Assembly (NCBI GenBank): GCA_033807695.1 | Contig: CM066308.1 | Span: forward strand, 2,914,001-2,978,000 | Origin: Daedaleopsis sinensis | Taxonomy: Eukaryota > Basidiomycota > Agaricomycetes > Polyporales > Polyporaceae | Direction of reading: 5' to 3' | Length of the DNA stretch: 64,000 nt | In this document: one piece after another, positions 19,008-30,536 of the stretch | Layout of the letters: each line of letters starts with the position of its first letter | How positions within the stretch are numbered: position 1 is the stretch's first letter | Position numbers and translations under genes: made by a program | The notes under the pieces: model-generated | The model's database searches: none | Told to the model about the DNA's origin: nothing | Seen by the model: the letters and a program-made list of their open reading frames with translations, nothing else

Positions 19008-22000
19008 TCAAACGTCGTAAGCAATGCGAGCGCCGACCCAGGCGTAGGGGTAGTTGTGCTGGTAGAAGTTGCGCACGGTGCGACGTTCCGCAATGCGCGG
19101 GATAGTCGCGTACGAACCTCCGATCTGCATTACAAACGCGTTAGCAGATGTTTAGTCAATGACCAGAGGAAGTATAGAACGTACCACGACCTGGTGGTGG
19201 GTGTCGAAGAAGTCGGTGGAGTAGCTGGAACATCGAGTAAGTAATTATCGTCAGAGAACGCTTGCACCAGCAAGAGACATACCCTGGGTAGAGCTTCGAC
19301 TGCTGGAAGCCCTCGTGGGGTGCAAGCGAGGTCGACGTCCACTCCCAAACCCCCCCATTGTGGCCCTTGCCGCCGTCCTTCGCCCCACCGGTCGTGGCCC
19401 TACACATCTTATCAGCTCGTGGTCCTGGCGCAGATGCTGCGAGTGGACTTACGGGGTAGGATGCCAGTTACGGAAACCGATGTTGGCACCACCTTCGTAT
19501 CCGCACTCGAACTTGTCCAAGAATAGGCGTAGCTCCGGCTCCGTGGGGATGCGCCCGCCCTTCACGCTCGCGTACGTCGAGAGATTGTCGTAAGAGGTCA
19601 CGATAGGCCAGTGCTGCGCAATCTTCAGGGGCACGGGGCCGTACATGGTGCGGACCTGCATGCGGTCACGTAAGGAACGAAGGCGGAGTTATGCGTCTGA
19701 TGCAGCAGACTTACGAAAGTCCGACCGTCGATTTCGACCCAGCTCTGCGGGAACTGGACCTTGCCCTGGCCTTCGTTCATGTAGAAAGAGAAGAATTGCC
19801 CGTTAGTCACCGGGCGCCACTCGATCTTGAACTGGGCGACATGGACCGTGCGCTTGGGATGCTCGTTGTCCCAGCCGAACGAATGGCCGAGGACATCCGT
19901 GGACTGGTCCTCATCCTCTGAGTCATCATGGCCCAGAGTTATTTCGGCCGGTCCGAGAGTCACCGTCTTCGTCTGCGGCTCGAGCGCATTGTCCCACGAC
20001 TCGGCGAGGACCTCCCAAGGAGGAGGTACGAATCCGGGAGGAGAAACGGTGCCAGTGCCCGCGCGCTGCAGTAGCATATAGAGCAGCGTCTGTAGACAGC
20101 TAGCTGTCAGCGGTATGATAGAGTGGGCTATGTGCTGCGACAAACCTCCGCGTGTAGAGCTTCGTGCTCGTACGTCATGAACAGCACGCGGGCGATCTTG
20201 CGGGTCAAGGTGATTTTGCCTGCATCGATGTCGCGGTAGAGGTTCGCCACTCGCGTACGAACGCGGTCCTGGAACTGCAAAATGCTGGAGAGCGAAGGCC
20301 AGTCTTCGTCGCGTTGAGGCACCTCAGAGTGAGGCTGAGGATAGTGTGTGAGTGATAATTTGCGCGGCTCGCTGCCATACCGCTTACATGACATTGAGTC
20401 GGGTCGTCGACGTTAGGATCGATTCCGCGCTGTGTGTTCGATTGGGTCAATGGGGGCGCTGAGCCTTGATGGGGAAGTCGTTCATACCTCGAAGATATAC
20501 TGGATCGAGCTTGTCAGTCACGAGATCTCATCTTGTAACACCGAGACATACCTTGAACTCGACCGGCTCCGTGTCCGGCTCCTGCAGCAGTCGTGACAGG
20601 TGGATAGACAAGAAGGCGGGTATGTGTCCGCAATAGAACAAGCAAATGTGTCGCAGGTCAATCGGCTTTTCGAACAACATCGACGGGGGTATCATCTGCC
20701 TAGTAACGAAGTCCCATGCTGCCCACATGTCTCTCCACTCCTCCATAGTTGGAATGGAGAAGGGAGACCGCGCAGCGGTCTGCGCTTCCGACGCAGTGGG
20801 CCACTTCAGGAGAGGGAACGAGAACTTTGGCCGCTCGAGGAGCCACAAGGAGTATTGCGACTCGCTGTCAGTCCATCGGTGGATAGGGCGCAAGTTCGCT
20901 CCAGTGAAGAGAGCGTACGCATCCTTGTCGGAGAACTACAGAGGGATCAGAATCAATATCCTCGCCGTGGACAGCTTACGCACCTTGTTGGAGATTTCGA
21001 CACGAACAAGCTCGTCCTTCACGAACGGGAAGTTCGCGTTTGTGGCAGGATCGACAACCGTCTGGTCGCAAGTAGACCGGTAATAAGCCTCGTGACGGCC
21101 TGCACAGGAAACGACACATTAGTTCAGATTGTGCAGACGCACGAAGGTTAGACTCACGCAGCTCCTCGTTGTAGCGGCTGACGTACTCCCATTTATCGTG
21201 GTCGAACAGGTGCTCGTCGCCAAGAGCTTGCCCAGCGGCGGTCAGACCGTGCATGATGAAGTCTCTAGTGACACCCTTCGGGTCGTTGTACGCCAGCTCG
21301 ATCTGTTTCCCATCGTTGTTGTGGTCAACGCCGATGAGGAGGGTGTCTCCAGATCCGGGGCGAAGCGGAAGGGACTTGAGGAATGCGGTGTCCTCGTCTC
21401 GGTTGAAGTTGCCGATGGAGGAGCCTAAGAAGAGAATATGCAACGGTTCGTGCAAGCCTGGAGTCGAAGGGGGCGTAGCCTCCGAGTCCTCTGACCGGCT
21501 TTGCGAAGAGCAGTTAGAGCTCGGGGAGTTGTCTCTCGGAGAGCGGGCCACAGAGTGATGCGTTGTGTAGGTGGTATTGGCATTGGAATATGGGTTGGGC
21601 TTGTTCTCGAGGCCGCCTTGTGCGATGAACTTGAGGCCGTCATCGTAAGTGCCACAGAGACCGCTGGTGGAGACCTTGCCGGAGAGGTCAGCACCAACGT
21701 CAGACTTGTTGAGTTCCATAATTGTGCGCTCTAACTCGTTCTTCTCGAGGTCGAGGGCGTAGTAAGTGATGGGGGGCACAGGACAGGGGTCAAGGACTTG
21801 CTGAGAGAGAGCTTTGAGTATGAGGGAAGTCTTCCTCAACGCGCTATCAACACATGTAATAGTATAGTCAGTTGTGTGCAATTGCAAATATCGCTTGAAG
21901 GAACGGGGGCGCGAGTACACGTGATGGTCCGGGGGGAAAGCGAGATCCGTAAGAGACTCAGATAGATATACTGTTCATAGATGCTCATTGAATAGATTTG

Positions 22001-22420
22001 GCCTTGGGCGTGAGGCACATAACGTCAAGGGGATGGCCGGATGGGATGCAGTCGCACTTATACGCGAACGACGGATGTGAACGATATAACTCACCCGGCG
22101 CCCAATTCCACAACAATCTCATTGAATTGACCATTGCCAGCAACTCCAGCATGCATGACCTTGACGATCTCATTTGCCCTGGCCTTGAGGATGCGTTCCT
22201 CGGCAGCGAAGAGGTAATACTCCTGGGCATCAGTGGTGATCTGGTCGTATAGTTTGAGACCATGCTCGTCGTAGAGCAGCAACGTCGGAATAGACTTGTG
22301 TCCGTCGGGTTTGGAGAGACCGGCAACAAGCTGTTCACGGATGGAAGTAGCAGCGGGAAGCTGAGCGTTGCGAGTGCGAATGTCGATGATATCGACTGCA
22401 AGAGTATTGGGGGTGGCCAT
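19008..22420 (-). CDS. EGT1: Ergothioneine biosynthesis protein 1 (methyltransferase / DinB / FGE-sulfatase fusion)
   Basis: ATG at 22420 (MATPNTLAVDIIDIRT), stop at 19008. The N-terminal half is an EgtD-type histidine trimethyltransferase: PTLLLYDEHGLKLYDQIT, EIVVELGAG-ALRKT (SAM motif I, split by the first intron, 21844-22094), ITYYALDLEKNELERTI, ILFLGSSIGNF and LIGVDHNNDGKQIE. The middle is a DinB-like domain with TYEHEALHAE (metal-binding histidines). The C-terminal third is an FGE-sulfatase/EgtB-like domain: WRPVTNGQF, RIPTEPELRLFLD, GGANIGFRNWHP, GHNGGVWEWTS and GGSYATIPRIAERRTVRNFY. In fungi Egt1 makes hercynine from histidine and SAM, then adds cysteine oxidatively to give hercynylcysteine sulfoxide; a separate lyase (Egt2), not seen here, completes ergothioneine. 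About 10 short introns; the first, 251 nt, is the longest. A Ser-rich insert interrupts the methyltransferase domain at about 21440-21600. Confidence 0.95.
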
Positions 22421-24490
22421 GGATGGTTGTAGAGAGCGAGGGCAATACGGTCAGAGTACCTAAGGAAACCATGATGAACGCACAGGGGTATATATGAGGC
22501 TGCCGCAGGAGTGGGCGGCAGTGGTCGACTCGGAATGACGCACGAAGCAAATGATAATTTTGACCATCCTCCTGGGTCAGCTTACATAAGCGACACCTTT
22601 GTTCCTGCCTACCGTTTCTGCCGCGGCACCAACGTGCTCGGGACAACCACTGCCTTCCTACGAGAGGTTCGAAGCTTGGATCATCACTTGACTTGACTTA
22701 TCCAGGCCCCGGCCGTCCTTGCTCCGGGGGCAGCGTCAACTCATCTGCTCAGTTTGACCTCCTGCGATGACGAACGGGGTCCCCTGCGGCACGCCGACCG
22801 AGGAGACTCACTGCACAGCAGTTTCTGAAGCGGTGAACGTTTGAACGTGTTCGTGAGCTCGCCACACGCCTGCTCACTGCGGTTTAGTCACGAGCTTCAC
22901 CGCCGGCGGCCCGTCTGAGACTACACCTTCCGACACGGACCCCCTGCCGCTGGGGAACGCCGTACGAGGGCCTGCCGCTGGTGACCGCCATACGAGGGAA
23001 TACAACTTTCAATGAATATGATCTGAGTAAGAATTCGAAATTGTTCACCAATCTCTTCATGAGCAGAAATAGCTGACGCACCTGGAACGCATAGGCTGCC
23101 CTGAGGCTGCCTCTTCCTGCTCACATTTCCTTCTAAAGGTCGCACACGAATCTCGTATTGCTGACTGTAGCTACTCAACAACTATCAGTATGCTGACAAG
23201 ACATATAGGTAGTAGATGACTCACGAACATGCGACAAGCGCATCAACATTCAATAATTACTGAGCAAGGCCTCAAAGCTTGCCTCGGGATCGGTATAACC
23301 AGTGAGACATAATGACGATTGGTTCTTCCCAGCTAGAGGGAGGAATATTGCACGGGCTAGAGTGCATCAAACACGCATACCTACATATATAAAGACTGAC
23401 ATCAGGCGACACGCCCGGCAACGACAAAAGACGAGCAAATGGCGACATCTGACAAGCGGTGTCCGATCGATATGGCCACACCCTATTGGATCTTACTTAT
23501 TAGACGTGAGTCGGTGTTTGATCTCAATTTAAGAAATTCTAATCCCCTCTCTTCTTTTGTTGCTTTGCAATTGGCCGGGGCAGCTCGACGGACTTGTCGC
23601 AGACTGATATTGTGCCACGTAACAGTGACAAGCTTGGGACACTACTACGAGTAACGAGACACCCCCTCTCTATACTGGGGCCACCTTTAGGTGCTGCTCC
23701 CTGATTTTACTGGGCTGACTGAGAAAGCCATAATGGACAGACTGTGCAGTGGGGCGCACTCACAATATATAGGTGAGCTATTCCAGGCCGCATTTGTATT
23801 GAAGTTTACTGGAAACATCTAGACGGTACATGAATACATTCACAAGGGACTTGAAAGCTTGGTCAACAGCATGCGTTGCAGTGCTACATACCTCGGATAG
23901 CAACCACCGCGAATTCCAACCTTGCTTGACGCTGCCATGCGACCGTTCTCGCATGCATTCGGGTATTGAACGTGAACCGTGACAGTATCTGAAGAGGTCG
24001 GAGTGGGTATTGACCGCGTCATCTCGGCTTCTTTCACCGCAAATCACATTCTCGCCACAAGGCTACCGGATCCGCCTGGGATCCGCTGTCTACTATCTGC
24101 CCAGGGAATTCTGCGGAGCATCCTCGTCCGCTATCTGGCAGCACGTACCCCATCTCATCCTATTGGGTCTCCATGCTAGAGACCGCGCCGTCCACTGTTC
24201 TCCGCTATGGAAGCACACACTCTGAGAAGACTGTGGACTTGAGCTTTGCTTGCGTTGTGCTACACTGCGAACACAGCAACACTGGGGCTTCCGAGTCCGA
24301 TGGCCGCATAGCCCACATGTGTCCTGATTCCCATGTGAGTTATTTCTGTCCATTCATCGCGGTACCCAGGATGTCATTTCTTCATCATGGTCTCCAACTC
24401 TATCCGCAGAGCATCTCAGGGAAGGTGGCACTAGATTCCGTATAACTCCCTCGAACGGACGTGTCTCCTGCACAGCTTCCACGTAGATAC
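22421..24490. other. Long divergent intergenic region
   Basis: About 2 kb between EGT1 (-) and the aspartic protease (+). Open frames on both strands do not exceed about 90 codons and were not recognised. A short imperfect direct repeat (GCCGCTGG..CGCC.TACGAGGG) occurs at about 22946-22998. Confidence 0.5.
22486..22497 (-). promoter_or_regulatory. TATA-like element of EGT1
   Basis: GGTATATATGAG lies about 70 bp upstream of the EGT1 start codon, a normal distance for a TATA element. Confidence 0.45.
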
Positions 24491-24497
24491 ATATAAA
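24491..24497 (+). promoter_or_regulatory. TATA box of the aspartic protease gene
   Basis: ATATAAA lies 60 bp upstream of ATG 24558 but only 10 bp upstream of the in-frame ATG at 24507. This favours the downstream ATG as the start. Confidence 0.55.
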
Positions 24498-24557
24498 CCG
24501 CCTAGGATGCTTCAATCCCGACCACAGAACACACACGGCCCACCCTACTACCACGCC

Positions 24558-26091
24558 ATGGCATCTTCCATCCCTTTTGTGACTCGCATCGCTGCTCGGC
24601 ACGCAAAGGACATCGTGGCACGCGACCGCGCTCGTGCCCAGAAGATCCTGCAGGGCATCAATCCACACGGCCCTGTCTCCCGCAGGACGAGCCGTCACCA
24701 CGGCCACCACGGCCATGGTGGCGGCGGGTCGAGCGCACCATCTGGAGGGTCTACCCCGGCTCCTAGCTCTGGCACAGGTGTTGATGTGACGGACGCAGGG
24801 GTCACCTACACGACCTCCGTCGGTGTCGGTAACCCGCCCACCGACTACACTCTCCTCATTGATACGGGTAAATCTTCGATTGTATGTCCTCATTTCAGTG
24901 GGTTGCTGAGTCTCGTCACTGGCGCAGGCAGCTCGAACACCTGGGTCGGCGCCGACAAGCGATACGTGAGGACGAACACCAGCACCAGCACCGGACAGAG
25001 CGTCGTGAGTCTCATTCCAAACAAGACAGCGCAAGAGTAGCTCACCCTCCGTAGAACGTCAGCTATGGCTCCGGGTCGTTCTCCGGCACCGAGTGTGCGT
25101 AGCTATCCCGTCTACTTCACTCATATCGCATGACCACCGGCACTGCATACAGATACGGACAGGGTGACACTGAGCCCCAGCCTCGTCATCGAGAGCCAGA
25201 GCATCGGCGTCGCATCGACCGCCCAAGGCTTCCAGGGCGTCGACGGCATCCTCGGCATCGGCCCCGTCGACCTCACCCAGGGGACCGTCTCGGACGGCGC
25301 GCCCGTGCCGACCGTGACCGACAACCTCTTCTCCCAGGGCACCATCGCCAGCAACTCCATCGGCATCTTCTACCAGCCTACGACGAGCGAGGGCGCGCTC
25401 AACGGCGAGCTCTCCTTCGGCGGCGTCGACGACTCCAAGTACGCCGGCTCGTGCTTATGCATCCCCGGAACCGCGCTTCTGGACACTGACACGATCCGCT
25501 CGCACCCACAGGATCACGGGCGACGTCAGCTTCGTGCCCATCACCTCCACCTCCCCCGCGTCCAACTACTGGGGCATCGACCAGTCTGTCACCTACGGCT
25601 CCTCCGGGACGTCGCTTCTCCGCTCCTCCGCGGGCATCGTCGACACAGGCACGACGCTCGTGCTGCTCGCGACGGACGCGTTCAACAGGTACCAGCGCGC
25701 GACGGGCGCGACGCTCGACAACGCGACGGGGCTCCTCTCGCTCTCCGCCGCGCAGTTCCCGCGCCTCCAGAGCCTGTTCTTCGACATCGGCGGCGTGCAG
25801 TACGAGCTCACGCCGAACGCGCAGATCTGGCCGCGCGCGCAGAACGCGGAGATAGGTGGCGAGGAGGGCAAGATCTACCTCGTCGTCTCCGACCTCGGCA
25901 GCGAGAGCGGACAAGGGCTCGACTTTATCAGTGAGTGACGCGCCGGCGTGGACTTGCGCGTACTGACGCGGATGGCTCGGTCGATGCAGATGGCTTTGCG
26001 TTTTTGCAGCGTTTCTACAGCGTGTACGACACCGGCAACAGCCAGGTCGGACTCGCGACCACGCCGTTCACGGATGCAGAGACCAACTGAG
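24558..26091 (+). CDS. Polyporopepsin-like aspartic protease (family A1), five exons
   Basis: The first catalytic site is LLIDTGSSNTWVGA (split by an intron at about 24871-24929), the flap is VSYGSGSFSGTEYTD, and the second site is AGIVDTGTTLVL. Other matches to the mature polyporopepsin type are DVTDAGVTYTTSVGVGNPP at the start, GVDGILGIGPVDLTQGT, TDNLFSQGTI, SPASNYWGIDQS and GLDFINGFAFLQRFYSVYD at the end. Four introns of 50-65 nt join in frame. The N-terminus (MASSIPFVTRIAARHAKD, RDRARAQKIL, then a His/Gly-rich stretch HHGHHGHGGGGS) contains a propeptide-like helix but no hydrophobic signal peptide; the upstream ATG at 24507 adds none. Either secretion is non-classical, the enzyme is intracellular, or a signal exon was missed. 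Family enzymes are acid endopeptidases of wood-decay fungi. Confidence 0.92.
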
Positions 26092-26475
26092 TGCTCGCTG
26101 GCTCATAAGCCATGCGGCCGAAGGACATTGAATCCCACATGGAACACCGGTAGTCAAGGACTCGTCAGATTCTATTACAGGTCTCAGCAATGGACGATTG
26201 AGGGCGTTCCATGACTGTCGAATATATTTGTATACGGATACAGAATGTGCTAACATGGATGTGACGGATGGTATGGGTACACAAATGTACTGAGGAAATC
26301 TATTCCAGACGCAAGCTCCTAACCCCAGATTCCAGGCGAATAATTTAGGGCAAACAAGCAGCATACGCTAGTCGCGAAGCACGCAGAAGGTCGTTATGAC
26401 ATTATCGCATAGCAGGACGGGAAGCACCAGCGAGAGAGATAGAGAGAAGGAACGGAACACCACCAAGGACGGAGC
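26092..26475. other. Gap between convergent genes
   Basis: This region lies between the protease (+) and BTB (-) genes. No coding sequence was seen. Confidence 0.5.
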
Positions 26476-27827
26476 TCAAAATTCATCCGAGAAGTAGTCA
26501 GCGAGCGACTCCTTGATCTCGCGCATCCGCATCGAGGTCGCCACCAGCGCACTCTCCTTGCAGTGCGGCATCCCGTCCAAGAAGCCCTGGCTCGGGATCT
26601 CGCGGTCGACAAGGGCCTTCATCATGCTCTCCGCGAGCATGATCTTCCCCAGCACGTCCTCGCGCGCGAGCCCGGGCATCACCTGCGTCCCCGTCTCGAG
26701 CACCGTGCGCCACAGCGCGCCCCACGCCTTCGTGCACCGCTGCTGGCTCGTGCAGCGCGCCCCATGCGTGAGGGGGGGCGCCTGCGCGGGCAGTACGTCC
26801 CAGAGCTTCGATAGCGCGTAGTAGCCCGCGAGCAGGCGCACGCGCTGCGCGCGGCTGAGCGACCCCTCCGCGTCCCAGGCGGCCTTGCCGCGGAGCATGA
26901 GCGCGTGGTACGCGAGCCCGACGATGGGGCGCAGGTTGAAGCGCTCCCCGACTGCGATCGCGAGCACGAGATCGCGGCCCTCGCCGATGAGCCGCTTCCA
27001 GCGCGTGAGGGTGCTCTCGAGGAGGTCCGCACGCTCGCAGAGCGCCGCGAGCTCGGTCAGTTGCTCGAGCGTGGGCGGCTGCAAGGTTGGTGAAGCGGGT
27101 GGAAGGCCCGGGAGCGTCGGAGGGTGCGTAGGTAGTGGGGTCGGGGTGGACGACGCGGTGGTGAGGATGTCGTCAAAGGCCCCCGGGCGCGAATAGAAGT
27201 GGTGGAGGGCAGTCAGCGCCCAGGTCATGATGTTGCGGAACTGGTACTTGTGGGTGATGCGGACAAGGTTGGCGAGGCGGGTGCAGTCCGCGTCTGGGGT
27301 CATCGCGATCGTAAGTTCGTGAGGCCTGCGGTCATAGAGCGTTGCATGATGCACGCGTAAGGGGCGGTGTGGGCAGAGTTCACAAGCGGGGGTACTCACA
27401 GCGCATACAGGGCCCACAGGAGAGCGCGGAACTCGTCCGCGGTGTCGCCCTGGAGCCTGATGGGATTGTCGTCGCTCTCTCCCTCCTGTGCGACGGTCAT
27501 GCTCGAGTCCGAGCGCGCCGAGTCCGTTTCTCCAGACAGCTGGAACATCGTCTCGAACGCGGATTTGTCCTTGGTGAGCACTGATCGGTGCACCTGTGCA
27601 CAATCGGAGCTATAGGCTACTCCTCTTGAATCTGCTAGGGAAGTGATGCTCACCTTGAACAGGGTATGCTCCACGAGAAGGACGCTGTTGCCATCATGAA
27701 TGTAATAGACTGGATCTCTAGCAGGGCCTGGCATGGAGAGACCAAGGAGCATGCCCTCGTTAAGGAAAGAGTTAGACATAGTCATGAGTGGGCTATCCGG
27801 GTGCAAGGCTGGCTGGTCCTGATCCAT
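26476..27827 (-). CDS. BTB/POZ domain protein, three exons
   Basis: ATG at 27827 (MDQDQPALHPDSPL). The BTB core is DPVYYIHDGNSVLLVEHTLFK, joined over an intron (about 27599-27654) to VHRSVLTKDKSAFETMFQL, then NPIRLQGDTADEFRALLWALYAL and, over a second intron (about 27332-27401), PHELTIAM. This is the common agaricomycete arrangement: BTB fold, then a BACK-like helical region (LANLVRITHKYQFRNIMTWAL, LAALCERADLLESTLTRWKRLI, ALMLRGKAAWDAEGSLSRAQRVRLLAGYYALSKL; described here in parts). It ends LADYFSDEF. BTB proteins dimerise and can act as cullin-3 adaptors or transcription cofactors; no catalytic domain or DNA-binding motif is visible. Such genes are multicopy in Agaricomycetes and the role is unknown. 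Confidence 0.85.
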
Positions 27828-29295
27828 TGGGATGGCGATGCGTGGCAAGTGGCCGAGGATGCAGGTGGGATGTAACGGAACGCAGGGAAGGCTATCGGCG
27901 ACGGGCGCCACCAGACACCAGACGGTAGGAACCTTACGTGGCTATATGCACCGAGAGGGCGAGACAGACAGCGAGCTCGAGGCGGAAAACTAGGTGGGAG
28001 ACATGGAGGCTAATGGAGGACGTGGGTATATGTAGCTCGCAGTCACCGTCGCCGCTGGGCTCTGCACCTCTGCGCGCCTGATTAGCGCTAACCCCTCTTC
28101 AGATCGCGCAGGGTTCCTGGCGGCACCACAGGACCGAGGTGAGGTCGATAGCAATTTACTAACCAGCTGGAACAGGCTGAGGCTATAGCTACATAGCTAA
28201 TCACTTTGTCTATGAGTCACAAAAAGAGCACACAAGGTTTTTAATGGTCTCAAATGCACCGAGGACAGCACGATGAGTCTGGCAGGGACCACTGCTGGTT
28301 CAACCTTCGTAAAGGTCTAATGAGCTGCCAAGGCGAGAGGTAACGTAATGAGCACTTCTAGTAGAACTTACTGACCTTGTAAGCAGTAAACGGCCCTCTA
28401 AAGTAGCCCGAAGCAACACTAGTTGTGGTATTTCACGCTCAACGTGGCCTCACGAGCTATAGACCGCCGCCCCGCCGCCCAGTGTCGATGTAGTCAATCA
28501 TACCGCAGATCAAGCGATGCAGCTGCGGTTATCAAGGTGTAGAAAACTCAATTGCCGAAGTCTTTAGCCTACCCCGACTCCGGTATCGAAGCCCGCCTAA
28601 ACTGTGCACCTGCGTGCTGTTGGGACCACTGGGACAATTAGTGCGTCACGGTCCTTGTAGCGGTTAACGAAAACCTGACGAACGTACCTCGATCCTTTCG
28701 GCTAGCACTGAGAGCGCAGTCAATCATCAGTTCACATTAATGACGTTCGTGTTCGAACACGGTCACGGAGGGATAAGAAATCTACGTAAAAATGAAGGCT
28801 GAGTATACAACTCCAGAATGTACTGGGACATGTCATGAGATGTCGTGAGGTAGAGCAGAGGGTGCGGGACGAGGACGAGCAGATTGCGTCAGAATATAGG
28901 ACTCGAGAAGTAGAGGACGAGGACTAGATTGGAGCTCGCAGGATGCGTGGTCAACTAATGTCAGGGTATAAAACATGAAAGGTAACGGCGCTGTGAAGCA
29001 ACGAGGTGGGAACGGTCCATGTTCACGAGAGGTCAGGGGGCAGGTGAGAGTGAACTGAGGTCCGACAGCTCGTACGGGGTCGACGATGGGATGGCTAGTT
29101 GTTTGTAGCTGGGCCTCCGGGGCTGCAAAGGGGGTCGAACAAGGATGAAGGATGAAGGTCTGTACTATCTATGAGGATAATGATAGGGCAAACGAGGCAA
29201 GGAGGACCGCTGCGCAGGTAGAAAGAAGCCATGATGGCGGTGATAGCAACGAGCTCGCGCCACTGTGCGGATAAATTCAGACCTCATCACGCAGG
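27828..29295. other. Intergenic region, no gene recognised
   Basis: About 1.5 kb between two minus-strand genes. Stop codons are frequent in all frames between 28,000 and 29,200, and no domain or repeat was recognised. It contains the BTB promoter and the 3' flank of the secreted-protein gene. Confidence 0.55.
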
Positions 29296-30536
29296 CTACG
29301 GAAGAACCACATACTTTGCACTGGCGCCTTGCGGTTTCGCAGAGACTGTCACGGTGAGAACGGCGACCAAGCCGTCCAGGGCCGATACTCCATTTCCACC
29401 AACGCTATCGGCATGATTCAGACCGTCTGTCGAGTTTGAGAGGATACCTGATAGGTAGAGCGCTTCGGTGTGGTACGTGAAACCACCGAACGAAGTGTCT
29501 CCTGAGTATGTCGTGCCGTTTGTGAGGTTGGCGGTTGGTATCAGGTCCGTCTGGGCTGTCGCGTTACCAACCAGCCAATCACTGCGATACACTTTGTCAG
29601 TCCACCACGAGATACCTGAAGATCAGGATAACTGACCGGCCTAAGTTGTATCTGTAGGATGTGAGTAAGCATTAAGCATCGCACTACCAACGACACACGT
29701 ACCCGTTGAATACAATATCATGGCCAACTACATGCAGGCATAGAGATGAGCATGATGGCCATACAGCAGAAATTGCGGCTCACATTGTATAGGCTTTTCG
29801 TACGAGGTCGCCAAAAAGTACGCGCCGCTAAATTTGGAGTAAGCATATGTTGGTCATACGGCGTGAGACGGACGCTACCTGTTCCCACTCGGACCGTTTT
29901 GTATCCAGTACCGGAAGTGGTTGCCACCCTTAATGGTCTCTTGACACGTTCCAAGCTGAGGGTCACCGTAGTCCCATCGGAGTTCGGCCGTTTCATTCTC
30001 TGCAAGAGATGTGAACACTGTGCGGGATTGCTGAGAAATGAAACGCCGGACGTACTCTGACCGTTGCCGTCACCAAGATTCGCTGTTTGTGGGTCTCCGG
30101 CGTGCTGACCGAGACATTCCGAGGCAAAGCCTATGGAGCTGCAGGGTACGGAACGCGTCAATTAGACGCCTTACCGGCGAAGGGGCAACTCACAGGAAGT
30201 AGTTGCGGAATCCTCCCTTGTCTTCATTGTCGTCGAGAACTAGCGCGTCAGAGTTACCAGAAACGATGGCGTTCAGAGGCTCTCCTTGCCCCCCAGTGTT
30301 TGGCGCCACCTTACACATGGCAGTATGAGCTCCAAACTCACGCCGTGGTGCCTGAGAGGGAAGGGACTCACAGTGAGCAATTTCCCTCCAGCAGTCGTCG
30401 GGTTGTAGAACCCTTGTGGTGGTACGGAACGATCCCGACGCCAGAGGGGGCTTGGGCTTCTGGGATTGAGCGAAAACGAGAGAGCGGGAGCGCAGAGCAA
30501 GAGAAGGAGGAATGTGGTAGTTGTAGGAGACGCCAT
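29296..30536 (-). CDS. Secreted protein of unknown function, conserved in basidiomycetes
   Basis: ATG at 30536 starts a clear signal peptide (MASPTTTTFLLLLLCAPALSFS), followed by a basic stretch with an RR site. Joined exons give NAIVSGNSDALVLDD, GGFRNYFLS, NETAELRWDYGDPQLGTC, ETIKGGNHFRYWIQNGPSG, GAYFLATSYEKPIQ, GHDIVFNGYNLGRDWLVGNA and a Gly/Thr-rich C-terminal part (TYSGDTSFGGFTYHTEALYL) ending in VVLP at 29296. Potential N-glycosylation sites are frequent (NAT, NLT, NGT, NST, NET). The pattern resembles conserved secreted basidiomycete proteins that I have seen only as hypothetical proteins. There is no known catalytic motif. The C-terminal 20 residues are hydrophobic, so a GPI signal is possible (candidate omega region near the DSVGGNG segment). 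At least six introns, some exons under 20 nt (GYNLGR exon). Confidence 0.78.

Noticed and set aside
25164..25934. Long plus-strand frame inside the protease gene in another phase
   Set aside because: It begins in the protease frame and then reads through an intron into an Arg-rich frame; correct splicing at about 25453-25510 restores the protease.
19008..26091. EGT1, alpha/beta hydrolase and protease as a metabolite gene cluster
   Set aside because: No second ergothioneine gene (Egt2 lyase), transporter or regulator is nearby, and the 2-kb gap and mixed orientation give no sign of co-regulation.
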